From: Seminavis robusta
Lineage: Eukaryota > Bacillariophyta > Bacillariophyceae > Naviculales > Naviculaceae
Assembly: GCA_903772945.1 (NCBI GenBank)
Contig: CAICTM010000394.1
Span: 1-64,000 of the forward strand
Reading direction: 5' to 3'
Length of the DNA: 64,000 bases
Shown: piece by piece, positions 42,324-53,600 of the stretch
Numbering within the stretch: the first letter of the stretch is position 1
Layout of the letters: every line of letters begins with the position of its first letter
Position numbers and translations under genes: made by a program
Notes under the pieces: model-generated
The model's input: the letters and a program-made list of their open reading frames with translations, nothing else
Told to the model about the DNA's origin: nothing
The model's database searches: none

Positions 42324-43754
42324 ATGACACTGTGCTACAGTCGCCGATTCACCTGTGTCCTGCTGCTCCTTTTATCCGTGTTCTGTTTGGCGGCCGATGC
42401 AGCGGATAAACGTCCTCCAGCCACAAGCAGTCCAATCCATCAAGAGTTCTTGAAGCATTCCACATTGGCGGGTGTCTTTAGGAGACACGCCAAAAAACTC
42501 CTGGTTAACCGTGAAAAGGCCAAGGTGATTGTCAAGGGCCTGAAGGATGTAGTCCACCTTGACGAGATAGTGGTGTTCTGCCTTCTAGCCTGGATGTCCA
42601 AGCCGGCTGTAAGGCTCCCGTATGAAGCTCTTAGTAGTGGAAGACAAAAAGACAAGGCCCCAAGGAACTTCGAAGAGACCCCGTTGCATTTGATTTTTGA
42701 CCACTTGAGCCAGCTTGCCAAATTGGCTTTGGCCATTTACGCGGTGGATGTTCTCAAAATTATTGCGCAAGGCATGGGATTCAAGCTTGCCAACATGGGT
42801 GATTTCAATCATGCCTTTGGCAAAATCTTATACACTGGCTGGATTGCCAATCGAGCTTCAGCACTTAAACGCTATATCCTGGCCAAGCAAACGAATCAAG
42901 ATTATCGAGATTTGGATGGACAAGTTCAAATTGTAGATCGATTGATTGATGCAGCACTCTACGGAATTACCCTCTACATCGCTGTGGATACGGTGCAAAC
43001 GAATATGGACGCTACCATGCGAGGTTTTCTAGCCTTTGGTAGTGTGAGTGCCCTGGCTATGAGTTTGGCAATGCAAGGATTTGTCACACAAGTGTTCCAT
43101 GGGCTCTTCTTGGCTGGATCCAATCGGGTCAATGAAGGAGATTCCGTTGAAGTGTTGGGAATGTCGGGCAAGATCGAGGACTTGGGATGGCTGGAAACCA
43201 CCTTGAGAATGTCAGATGTAAGTTAGTTGTGGAGGTGATGGCATTTACGCCATGGAATACTGCGTCTTACATGTATCCTTCAATCTACAGAACATTCTAG
43301 TTTCGATTCCCAATGCTGATTTAGGTGAGGCTGTGACAGGCCAAAATTAGTTGTGTCCTTGATTGCCAAAAGCTAAACTACTTGCTAACTGAGAATGTTT
43401 TGTTTGCTAGCCGGCCAAAGGATCTCCAATCTGTCCCGCGCAATAACCTCCCAGGTCAGTCAAAAGCTGACCTTTGAAAACAGCGAGGATTCGCTGGAGC
43501 AGATACCTCTCCTGTTGAAGGACATTAAACGCGAGGTTGGGATTTCCTGTCCTACGTTGATTACGGATGGTAGTCGACCATGTCGGGTCCATGTTACCAG
43601 TATTGAGGGTGATCTGATTGAAGTCTCTTGCAAATTGCATTTTCGAATCAAACCTGTGGGTGATGCCTATCTCGACAATCGACAAGAAGCCATCTTCGCC
43701 ATTGCACGTGCGGTTCGGCGGAGCCCATTGCAACCTGCCAGTCCTTTGATGTAA
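42324..43754 (+). CDS. MscS-family mechanosensitive ion channel
   Basis: Exons 42324-43217, 43291-43324 and 43411-43754 give 423 residues. The 34-nt middle exon encodes NILVSIPNADL, the beta-domain motif of MscS, and all phases agree (0, then 1). The ATG at 42324 opens a cleavable signal peptide (MTLCYSRRFTCVLLLLLSVF). Several membrane segments follow, then the pore-lining helix with small residues (GSVSALAMSLAMQGFVTQVF) and the beta-domain (VNEGDSVEVLGMSGKIEDLGWLETTLR). The channel would open under membrane tension to release ions or osmolytes. The signal peptide leaves plasma membrane or plastid envelope open, as no A-F junction is seen. Confidence 0.85.
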
Positions 43755-44114
43755 TCCGTCGACAACCGATCGATCAATCAATCAATAGACCCAACAGAGA
43801 TGGCACAACCAGAAAATGGAAATTCCGAAACCATTCGTTGATTCATACTAGCTAGCTAGCAACGGATTCTAAGTTTTGTAGTTACATCTTCCTGGCCACC
43901 TGTTCAGTCTAAGTCACTCCACATCACAACCCCAGGTTGTGAGAAACAGTTTTGTGGACCACTCTCGTAGATCCTCGTGCCCCGTTTGTTGCGTGCTCTT
44001 GAGGCCAGTGTCGTTGCTCTCCAACTTTTGAGAATTGTAGTAGAGCCAGCTTGTTTCCAACTTTTTATTTGTTTTGCCCAGTTGCTTGGAGCCATTTTCA
44101 CTGTTTTTCTTGTA
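43755..44114. other. Intergenic between convergent genes; nothing recognised
   Basis: It contains (ATCA)n at 43770-43784 and a CTAGCTAGCTAG block at 43849-43860. A CCACCACCACCACCA run near 44118 is the Trp-rich end of the next gene. Confidence 0.5.
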
Positions 44115-45008
44115 TTACCACCACCACCACCATGCGGATTGTACTGTTTTGGAAAATGCCATGTGATTGTTGCAGTGTTTGAGCCACGCGGATAACTTGG
44201 GATACTTTTTCATACCGTATTCATTATCGAGCCTCCACAAAAAGGGAAAGACGGCACAATCAGCCGATGTGAGTTGTTCCCCACAGAGAAAGGGTCCCAC
44301 GACCTTGCCATTCATTTCTTGCAATACATCGTATAGCTTTTGTTTGCTGCCACCCAAGACGGCCTTTTTGCCAATGGGCAGTAACTTGTCGTTGAGCATG
44401 GATTGTCGCCATTCTTGTATTTGGGCTTGCAGTTTTTTATTACTATTATCCAATTTGACCTTGTCATTGAGCGTCACTCCCACAATGGCGGATCCATCTT
44501 CAATGACATCCAACGCCAGATCCGAGTCGGGGTAGACGGTGGCTCCTCCATGACAGACTAGAACTGGAACGGTCCCGGAAGGATTCAGCTCCCAGAACCA
44601 ATCGGGCTTGCCATTGGGCCCGTAGAGAGATACTTCCTCCAGTTCATAGGGAGCTCCCGACGCCTCGAGGGCAATCCACACTTTTTGGGCTACACCATAC
44701 GGTACGGTACCAATGCGAGATAGATAGATATTGGTAAGAAAGCACTTTGGTAGCAGGGTAGCATTCGATCAAAACAAACAGAGAAACGTACCGAATGGAC
44801 ACATTTTATTGGTAACAAACTTTGTGGTTTGCGGGGCTTGTTGGGTGGCAAAGTTGGCAACATCCATCATGCCACCACCTGCCATGTGCAGCGCACCAAA
44901 GCTTTCCAGTTGGGTAGTTTGTACCGGTACAAAAGCACTCACAATGGCGGACCACAGCAAGACAAACACTGCTGCCAATCTTTGTGAACCAGAAAGGATC
45001 ATTTTCAT
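44115..45008 (-). CDS. Plastid-targeted glutathione S-transferase (DHAR/omega-like)
   Basis: Exons 45008-44792 and 44689-44115 join in phase 1 to give 263 residues. The ATG at 45008 (MKMILSGSQRLAAVF) begins a signal peptide ending IVSA-FVPVQ, a good plastid import junction. After splicing the active-site motif reads CPFAQKVWIALE, as in omega- and DHAR-type transferases, with a single catalytic Cys. LNPSGTVPVLV and the C-terminal all-helical domain (CGEQLTSADCAVFPFLWRL) complete the fold. Roles in plastid ascorbate or glutathione redox cycling are likely. The last residues are five tryptophans from a TGG run, an odd tail that may be a slipped simple repeat. Confidence 0.85.
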
Positions 45009-45280
45009 GGGAGACAGAGCATTGAATTCAAACATCCAATGCCCTCTGGCTAGCTAGAGTGGTATGAACAGAGGTGGGTCAACAGCAACATGTCGTCATG
45101 TCGTCGGAGGCAAAATCTTTTCTCTCTCCATCAATGACGTCATCGTATTGTTTTCTTGTAAGAAGTACCGGTAGCGGAGCGCTCTTGCGAGCTTTAAAAT
45201 GGATGAGAACTCGCATCGCACAGCGCACCAAGGCATCCCACCAAAACAGCGACAACAGCAGTAACACAAAGATATCGACC

Positions 45281-45814
45281 ATGACGTCTATGCAACTCGC
45301 CGCCGCTGCCAAGAAGGTTGCTGTGAGCAACCGACCGGCACTCCTCTACAAGAATATCATCAAGTAAGTTTGCTGATTGATCTTGAGCTAAGAGTTAGTT
45401 GGCTTTGGAAACCCAAAGACAGCCCTTTGAGATGATGGATGGGTAGCCTGCCTGATGTCTGTTGGATTGGATGATTCTCACCCTATTCATATTATTATTT
45501 GTCCTTCTTGTGTTGTTTGTTATACCAGAGAAGTGCCTCGAGTCATGATGATTTACGATATCATGGACAAGCCAGTTGCAGATGTCCGAAAGGCGATTCG
45601 CAATCACTTTTACAAGAATGCTACCCTCAAGGATGAACGGGTCATCAATATGCTCTTGGAAACGGGATATTACCATCTCGAGGACACGCTGCTGCAGCAC
45701 AAACAGAAAAATCATCTCTTGAATTTATTGGATGGATTCGATGGAAATGATATAGAAGTCAAGAACATATCCAGGGATTCCACGGTCGATGAAGTCTTTT
45801 ATCGGGCATTCTGA
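45281..45814 (+). CDS. NDUFA6: Complex I subunit NDUFA6/B14 (LYR protein)
   Basis: Exons 45281-45363 and 45529-45814 give 122 residues. The LYR-type signature appears as RPALLYKNIIKEVPR, where LYK replaces LYR. It is followed by the family pattern VRKAIRNHFYKNATLKDERVINMLLETGYYHLEDTL and KQKNHLLNLL. NDUFA6 is an accessory subunit on the matrix arm of mitochondrial complex I, where it binds the acyl carrier protein. The size matches the family (~120-130). The start is ATG 45281 (MTSMQLAAAAKKVAVS); the frame is open upstream, so a longer N-terminus is not excluded. The ~270 bp before it is shared with the divergent transferase gene. Confidence 0.85.
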
Positions 45815-46308
45815 GTTGAGTTGGAAGCATTCCATTAATTGCATCTTCCTACCTACCTCGACTGATGAACTATCTAGCTAGACCCCTCTCATTGCCGGTT
45901 GACTGAGGTTTTGAAGATCGTCGTATACATTGTTTGTTTACTGGAGAGTCAAGTATCAACGTTGGACTCTTGTCTAGCCAGTAGAGGGAGATTTCGTTAG
46001 GCAGTAGCGATGGTTTCCTCTCTTGGCTTGCTAGCTAGAGCCAATATTCCTTATCAGCTCGTTTGCGAGTACGTCTGCGATCTGTGGAGTGAATCAGTAT
46101 CATGTGGTAATTTTTATATAAGACGAATTAGGATCGGAGAGGCACAAGCCTCTTTCTCAAATGGAAACAACTCCTTCCATCTGGGCCCTCCACGTTCGTT
46201 GAGACGAAACAGAGCCTCGTGTGTCTCACACTTTTACATGCCAAAAGTGTTGACACTACTCGTAGGCTCACCCGCGGTCAGCCATCAAGAATATCCAGTG
46301 CTTCGCAA
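45815..46308. other. Intergenic, probable promoter of the Myb/SANT gene
   Basis: It holds CTAG words at 45873-45881 and 46029. The frame from 46010 is open but lacks motifs. Nothing else is recognised. Confidence 0.45.
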
Positions 46309-47340
46309 ATGGAAAACGAAAAGACAACCCCAGGCCGCGGCAATCTACTCGACCGAGAAGACGAGGGATTCGATGACCACGATGATGACAGCGACGAAGG
46401 TTTTGACGACGACGACAGCGACGAAGAAGATAGCCATTGCGACAGCGAGGAGGACGCCAACGATTCCGACAGTCAAGGCGAAAGCGAGCCATCTGATTCC
46501 ACACTAAAGTTTCCCAACCCAAGGAACCTTTCAGGCCTCGAACTGAAACGAGCCATCAGGATTACACAGCATGCGGAACTCCTTCGACAGTCAGGGGTAA
46601 TCTCTCAAGCCAAATTCGATGGCGAGCTTGCTCGGGCTTGGAAGCTAGACGAAGGAACTTCCCCTCCCGCCAAGAAAAAGCAAAGGGGTCGTCAAACGAA
46701 GGAGGCTTGTTCGAATCCAGTTCGACGTTCCACAAGGACCATTCACCAATCCAACGATATGACGGCGTCAACGACTACAGTGACGCCCATTCGCCGTTCC
46801 ACACGCACCACGAAACCCCCAGAAACGTTCATGGCATCATTATTTTCATCACCCAATGCAACAGGCGCGAACTCTGTGGACGAGAACTCGGTTGCACTTG
46901 GCCCCGCTCAAACGAGGAAGCGCAAACCCAATGCCACCACATCAGAACGTGATGACAACGACGTCGAGATGGCTCCTCCTCCTCCCCCTATCAAACTATG
47001 TCACGATCCGCTGTGGTCTCCAGAGGAGCACACTCAGTTTATTGAGGGTTTACGTCTCTATGCTGATGAGAGGGATGCCACCAAGAAGTGGGCGAAGATT
47101 GCTTTTCACATCGAGACGAAAAGTTCACAGCAGGTACGTGATCACGCTGCCAAGCCATTCAATAGCGGGCGGTGGTCCCCCGAAGAGCAATCCAGGTTCC
47201 GTAGCGCAGTTGGGCTCTATGGCACCGCCGACAAATCGGACCGGTGGAAGGCAAAGGTAATGGCCATCATTGTTCAGACACGAAATCCCACGCAATGCAT
47301 GCAAAGATACCGAAAACAATTGCACAAAGAGGAAACGTGA
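46309..47340 (+). CDS. Two-repeat Myb/SANT-like nuclear protein
   Basis: From the ATG at 46309 (MENEKTTPGRG) the protein has 343 residues. A strongly acidic Asp/Glu/Ser tract is followed by a helical segment (ELKRAIRITQHAELLRQSG) and basic, RRSTRT-containing linkers. Two Myb/SANT-type repeats close it: WSPEEHTQFIEGLRLYA to SQQVRDHAAKPF, and WSPEEQSRFRSAVGLYG to PTQCMQRYRKQL. The first Trp of each repeat is kept and the second and third are partly replaced. It is probably a DNA-binding or chromatin protein; target and direction of regulation are unknown. The frame is open 30 codons further upstream. Confidence 0.7.
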   Translation: MENEKTTPGRGNLLDREDEGFDDHDDDSDEGFDDDDSDEEDSHCDSEEDANDSDSQGESEPSDSTLKFPNPRNLSGLELKRAIRITQHAELLRQSGVISQAKFDGELARAWKLDEGTSPPAKKKQRGRQTKEACSNPVRRSTRTIHQSNDMTASTTTVTPIRRSTRTTKPPETFMASLFSSPNATGANSVDENSVALGPAQTRKRKPNATTSERDDNDVEMAPPPPPIKLCHDPLWSPEEHTQFIEGLRLYADERDATKKWAKIAFHIETKSSQQVRDHAAKPFNSGRWSPEEQSRFRSAVGLYGTADKSDRWKAKVMAIIVQTRNPTQCMQRYRKQLHKEET

Positions 47341-48156
47341 GATGCGGGTAGAGCCGAACAAACTGTAATGCGAGATATTCAATGATGGCTCGTCAAGCAG
47401 CAATCTGAGAGTGCGTGGCTGGGGACCTACTTCTTTGCAGCCAGGTGGAACTCCTGTTCGATCAAATGTCGATTCCCGTATGGTGTAGATATGTACCGCT
47501 TTCAAATTTTCCCCAAAGCTTTCTCCTTGAACCTGAGCTACCGTACTACCAAAGTAGCATTGCCTCCACTAAGTCTTGTTGAGCCGCGCCTCTGATCCAT
47601 GTAGTTCTTCTCGTTCTCTATCCAAATCGGACTGGGTTTTAGAGAGCTCCTTCAATCCAATGGATTGGCTGAGGAACAAGGCCATGGGTTCCAGACTTCA
47701 GCAGCAAGTATTGGTTGGCCAGAGCTGCTAAAGTACCTAGATGCTAGCATGGCTAGATCTGTCCTCCCAGAATGATTCGATTCATTCAATCAATCACTTT
47801 TGGCTAGTCAGGCCTTTAGGCACTGGATTTCCTGCGAAAATTGATGGAAGGAGCAAGTCTTGGTTCTGATACCAACAGCTAGCCACCAACTTGGTGGTGG
47901 CGGGATTTCTTGCTGCAGCATGAAGGCCACCACGTGGTGCTACAGTTATCAATATTACACATCTAGAAGTGTACAATAAGCTAGACTACATGGAAGCTAA
48001 GCTCTCATTTGACCAGGGTTCACAGGTTGAAGGGAACTGGTGGAAGCATTATAGGGTGTCAGAGTTGCAGTCAAGTTTTAGACTCTCTGGGTTGGTCTCT
48101 TACCATCCATGCTGCCTTTCCTAGAATGACACACCACCACCATCACCACTGTGAAC
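47341..48156. other. Intergenic between convergent genes; no gene seen
   Basis: The only notable element is a (CAC)n run at 48131-48147 close to the stop of the transporter gene. Confidence 0.5.
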
Positions 48157-49811
48157 TCAATGAGGCTCATCATCACGCCCCAGCAGTAGAAATGACAAGA
48201 ATGCCAACAAGATGGACATCCATCCCATGGTAGCATACAGCAGCACCGCACCCCACCACCTTCGCCCCCACCACCAAGGAGGCAAAAAGCGAGATGAAAA
48301 TGCAAATGCAGTAAAGAATCCTGCTGCGATCGGTGCCATGCCCTTGCAAGTTCCTGCTATTTTGGTCAATAATCCATTGAACGTAGCACGATGCTTTCTT
48401 GGAACTAACCGATTCAAGGAAACCGAGATGCTGCTGAAAAATGTCACAGTGAAGATTTTCCCCAGTCCTCCGATGACACCCAAGTAAACCAATGCCATCC
48501 ATCTCAAATGATGATCAGGTCCCACTTTCTTACTCAGCAAAGCAAAGGGAACAAGAAAGAACATTGGAATTGCCGCAGTGGCGGCCCACTTGATGGATCC
48601 TTTGAGACCTCGATGAGCAAATACACAATGATAAATGCTGGGCTGTAATAGTGAATGAATGAGGCCACTAGCCATCATGATTCCACCAATAGTACTTTCG
48701 TCAAGTCCCAGTCCCGACGTTTGACTCAAACAAAAGAGGGGAAACGCCTCTGTGTGGAATTGAATCAGGAACAGACCCAGACAATACACGATCAGATGAG
48801 ACAGATTGTTGCAATTACAGAGAAAGCCGAGCGTCGAGGGTGGTCTTCCAGCATTCGTGCTGTCGTCATCTCCATTGTTGGACTCTTGTTGATTGTTGTC
48901 CTCCTCCTCGTGCATCAATGATTTGCTGGAGACGAATATAGCACGACGTGATTGTGCCGTTGTCATTACGCCTTCAAAGTCATCCGTCAAGACATAGGCA
49001 TCCCTTAGGAGCGCATCTTCGCCATCTTGAGCCTTGGCAATCTGGATTGCCTCTCGTGACAAGACATAGGATTCGCCTAAACCAGGACCAATCAATGGGT
49101 CCTCCTCTGTCTTTTCTTCTTCCCCTGTCGGAGCGTCATCATCCTGATCTGTCAGAGTCTCTCTTAGGTTGAACTTGACAACGGGAACTCCGATGAGGCA
49201 CAATATGGCACCAACTAAATTCGGTAAAAAGTACTTGTATTGCAGAAGAAACTCATGTAAAACTGGGTCTTGTTGTAATATGTAAGCATCTGGAAACTGC
49301 TTGACAGGGTCTGCCAAAACTCCTCCAATGGCGGGTGAAAGCAAACTGGAAAGGGCCCAGGCTAGCACCACAAGATTCATTGATTTGGCTTCCAGTTCAC
49401 GATCTTTCCCTGCCAATTCCGAGACACAGACTTTGGTGATGGACCCAATGTCACAAAACAAGCCCAAAAAGAATCTTGTCGCCAAGGCAACAAAGTAATT
49501 GTTTGAGAGACCAAATGCCAATGTGAACATGGTTGACATGATCAGATTGATGTATAGAACGCGCAATCGCCCTTTGGTATCAGCCATTCGGCCCCATTTG
49601 CCTGCACCAGCTGGAAAGAGTAGAATGTATTTGTTCCAATGAGCAAAATTACTATTATTATTGAAGAAAACTTCGTGACGAGGAATGAACCATTCTTACC
49701 AGATCGACCCCAAATGACACAAGATGTGAAAAAGGCAGAGTACTTGCCCACATTCTCAGCGTTGGCACGGTTTGGAAGGAGAGTGATAGCCATGAATGGG
49801 GCATAGGGGAC
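48157..49811 (-). CDS. Major facilitator superfamily transporter, 5' end unresolved
   Basis: Two exons are clear: 49811-49700 and 49610-48157, joined in phase 1, giving 521 codons. Helix 1-2 (VPYAPFMAITLLP, VGKYSAFFTSCVIWGRS) leads into the MFS loop motif GKWGRMADTKGRLR. A long acidic cytoplasmic loop (DQDDDAPTGEEE to NNGDDDSTNAG) separates the halves, and the second half has six more helices. The pattern recalls the plant ZINC-INDUCED FACILITATOR / TetA-like group, so export of a small metabolite or chelator is plausible. The 5' end is uncertain. A frame upstream of 49812 (ending TVVLTSLLALPVA) would complete helix 1 but is out of phase by one base, unless the strong acceptor at 49812 serves an unseen exon. 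Confidence 0.7.
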
Positions 49812-50576
49812 CTGCCACAGGCAAAGCAAGCAGCGATGTTAGCACAACGGTTGAAGGGTATTTTGGAGGGGTAGCCAACCCGGCAATGACTGCCCTGGAC
49901 GAAAACAACAGACCGTATTGCTCAACAGAAATGTTATTGTGAACGCAAGATAACACAAGGCAGCCTGCCACCGGAATGGCGAGTTTGCTGAAAGGATGCT
50001 CTTTCTGTGTTGTGCCATGGTGCCAGTGATGAGAATAGCATTCGATTCTATTCTAAGATTTCAATAGTTATGATCTTGAATCGGGTTTACTATGGATTAG
50101 AGAGAGCTAAGAGGAGGACGGAGACAGAGGTCAAGGGGGGCACGACGCAGGAACGCAAGGCGCTGCTCACATGTCGGGTGTCTTTGTCCAAATTCCAACA
50201 ACTCGCAAAATGGTGTGACAATGGTGACACCATGGACTTACCGGTTTACCAGCTCCTCCCGCACGCACTTGCTTGCGCTTGACGAAATCTTCGCTCGGAC
50301 CTCCACGACCAAACCACATCAAAACCTGAACCCTTGTGAAGATTCTTCCCACTCGTGGGGGAAATCAATGATTTAACAGTCAGCCTGAAGAATCAATCCA
50401 CAGCGTTCTACCTTCATTCGTGTACCACTTGGAAGTGTGTAGAAGGATCGAGCGAGAGATCCAAATCTGCGGTACGAGCAAAAATCTGATGGAAGCACCA
50501 CATCAATCTTCTCACAAAACCAACTAAGAAGCTTGAAAAGCAAGAACAAAACAACTACTTACAAACTAGAAACATC
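49812..50576. other. Region holding the transporter 5' end and a divergent promoter
   Basis: About 49812-50018 looks coding on the - strand (ATG at 50018; also a hydrophobic frame with VEQYGLLFSSRAVIAGL), but I cannot fix the exon structure. The rest is presumed promoter for the sterol-sensing protein. Confidence 0.4.
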
Positions 50577-53421
50577 ATGAGCGAGGCAACGAACCAACGA
50601 AAGGCGGGAAACTGTTCGCGAAAGTGGACAAAGGCTCTCCAAACCATCACGGTGCCCATCCTGAAACCGTTCCTGGCCATGAGCCATTTCGCGGCGACGC
50701 ATCCCAAGATTGTCATCGTGGGCACCATTGTTTTCAGCATTGGAATCATGGCTCTTGGAGTGGCCACTAACTTTACCCAAGAGACAGACGACGACATCTG
50801 GAGCCCTGCTGGCTCAAAGCCGGTTGAACATGGGAAGTGGATTGACGAAGAAAGCAACTTTCCCAAGGATGCTCGTACTGCAGTCATGGTGCTCCATCGC
50901 GACGGCAAGGGCCTCTTTGGTGCCGACGAAACCGACACTGACATGGCATTGGAGAGCACCAAACGTCTCTTTGAATCTGTTGACCACTTCCGCAACACTC
51001 CCCGGTACGATGAACTTTGTGCCATGTCTGGTTACATTCATCCCGCTGATGATGGCAGCTGGACCAATACCTGTCAGATTGTCAGCGCCACAACCTTTTG
51101 GAATGATAACACCACAACCTTTAAATCTGAAGCAACCTCCGACGAAGTCGTCTTGACCGCAATGAGCGCTGACAGGTACCCGTCGGGGGGAGCCGTCGAC
51201 CACGACCAGCTCATCGGCTACAACAAGTTCACGGACAATATCCTGACTTACGGCGAGTCTTATGTGACTGTTATCTTCCTCCCAGTTGACAAAGCGGACG
51301 ACGAAAATTCTGAGGCCTTCTCCATAGATTTTGAAAAGGACGCCATTGACCGCATCCTTGAATTGCAGGAGCAGTGGATTGCCGAAGAAGGCAATGACTA
51401 CAAAGTTGAGATCATCACAGGGCGCTCCTTTGAAGACGAGTTTGGCCGTTCACTGACCAAGGATCTTCCCCTCCTTCCTCTGGTCTTCTTGCTCATGTCC
51501 ATCCTCTGCGTCCTCTTCTTCACCAGACGCGACAAAGTTCTCTCTCGTGGCTGGATGGGCTTTGGCGCTGTGATCACCGTGCTCTTGGCCATCATTGCCA
51601 GTTTTGGGCTTCTCTTCGTCATCGGTGTTCCCTTCACCTCCTTGACGCCTCTTCTTCCCTTCATCATGTTCGGAGTTGGCTTGGATGCTGCCTTCATCAT
51701 CTCTGGCGCATTTGCCCGCACTGATCATCGCAAGAATGTCGTCGAGCGGGTCGACGACACCATGAAAGATATTGGCCACACCATCCTGTTGACCACTCTC
51801 ACCAGCTCTCTCGCATTTGCGCTTGGTGCCGTGTCCAGTATCCCTGCTGTTCGATACCTCGTCATTTATGGTAAGCAAGCACCAAAATCCTGCCTTTGTT
51901 TCGAGCCATAACAGGGTACATTATCTCACCGAAACCGCCCATTGCTCTCTTCTCCTAATTTTGCCTCAAGCCTTCCCAACGATCATCATTGACTTCCTCT
52001 TCCAAATCACCTTCTTCATTGCCATCATTGTGATTGACCAACGCCGGATCGAACAAAACCGCCGTGACTGCTGCTTCTGTTGCGCGGCTCCCGAAGTTTC
52101 TGATGCCTCCACCAGGGACCTTTCCGGCAAGCCTGAACAGCACTTTGCTGATCGTCTCATGGTCGGCTACGCCAAGTTCTTGCTCAAACCCGCTGTGAAA
52201 TGGGTCGTGATTGCCTTCTTTGCCGGTATGCTAGCTTTCTTCTCTTGGAGGACATCCGAGTTGAGGCAGTACTTCGACTTCACCAAGATCATCCCCGCGG
52301 ACTCTTACATCCAAGGTTGGTGGACATCCTACAACGACTACTACGAAGCCAACGGAGTCCGGGCTGGTGTCTACTTCCGAGATGTCGACTTCTCCAGCCA
52401 AGATATCCAAGACCAAATGGAATCTTACGTTCAGGAGTTGGCCGCAATGCCATACTCAGGCGAGAACGAACCCTTCAGCTTCTGGCTTCGCGACTTCCGC
52501 GAGTTTGTTGCAAGCGAGAACATTGAGTCCTTGGTCTTTGAGGAGCAGATCAAATTGTTCTTGGAGAATCCTCTTCACTACGATGCCCACCACGAAGACA
52601 TTGTCTTGAATGAGGAAGGAGTCATGACCGCGTCTCGTACCCTCATCAGGCTCGACAACATTGACGAAGAGAATGTCTTGGAAGTTGTGGCCGCATTGGA
52701 GCTCCAACGCAGCATCTCCGCCAACCAGCTCATCAACAAGGATAAGGATGAATGGGCTTTCTTCACCTGGGCCGAAGACTACTACATCTGGGAGTTCTAC
52801 CTCGTTTCTCCCGATGAATTGCGCCTCACCACGATCATTGGAGTGGTTTCCGTCTCATTCCTCGCGCTCATCTTCATCCCGCATTGGACAGCAATTCTGT
52901 TTGTGGGCCCCATTGTGGCCATCCTTTACATTGACCTGCTGGGCTTCATTGAACTCTGTGGACTCGCAGTCAATCCTGTCATGTATATCAGTACCGTCAT
53001 GAGTATCGGGCTGATGGTTGATTTTGTTATGCACGTCACTCTACGATACGTGGAAACCAAGGGAGAAAGCCGCACCCAAAAGACTACTGAAACTCTCGAG
53101 ACAATTGGAGCTTCTGTGTTGATTGGAGGAATCTCAACTTTGCTTGGTGTCCTTCCGCTGGCCCTCAGTTCCAGTGAAATCTTCTTTACGACTTTCATCA
53201 TCTTCTTTGGCCTTGTCCTCTTGGGTCTTTTGCACGGGTTGATCCTGCTCCCTGTTCTTCTGTCCATGTTTGGCCCTCTCGACTCCATATCTGACGAAGA
53301 AGCAGATGCGGAACCAGAAAAGGAGCTTACCCAGACAGGCAATGCCGCGGCCAGCAACAGCATGGACGAGCCGGAGTTGGACAACATCAGTGTGTACTCG
53401 ACAGAGTCGTTAGAAGTTTAG
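50577..53421 (+). CDS. Patched/NPC1-like RND membrane protein with sterol-sensing-type domain
   Basis: Exons 50577-51870 and 51971-53421 join in phase 1 across a 100-nt intron to give 914 residues. The layout is that of eukaryotic RND proteins: one helix near residue 45, a large luminal domain, five helices forming a sterol-sensing-type domain (from LPLLPLVFLLMSILCVLFF to SFALGAVSSIPAVRYLVIYA), a helix near 540, a second luminal domain, and a final helix bundle. GLDAAFII in helix 4 of the first bundle and GLMVDFVMH in the second are the usual polar pore motifs. Likely roles are sterol or lipid movement or sensing. The tail (DSISDEEADAEPEKEL) is acidic and cytoplasmic. Confidence 0.85.
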
Positions 53422-53600
53422 GTGCCTCCGAGCATGTATGTGATGCGGTCGTGTTTTTGTAACCTTGAGAATAACCTATAGATGCATATACTATTGAGAA
53501 GATCCGCCTGTGACGCTCTGCTAGTGACTGTGTATGGTATCGGTGGCAAATGCCCTCGTTGCAAGTGCTCTCCTGTGCTGATTGTCTTGGAACTGCCATT

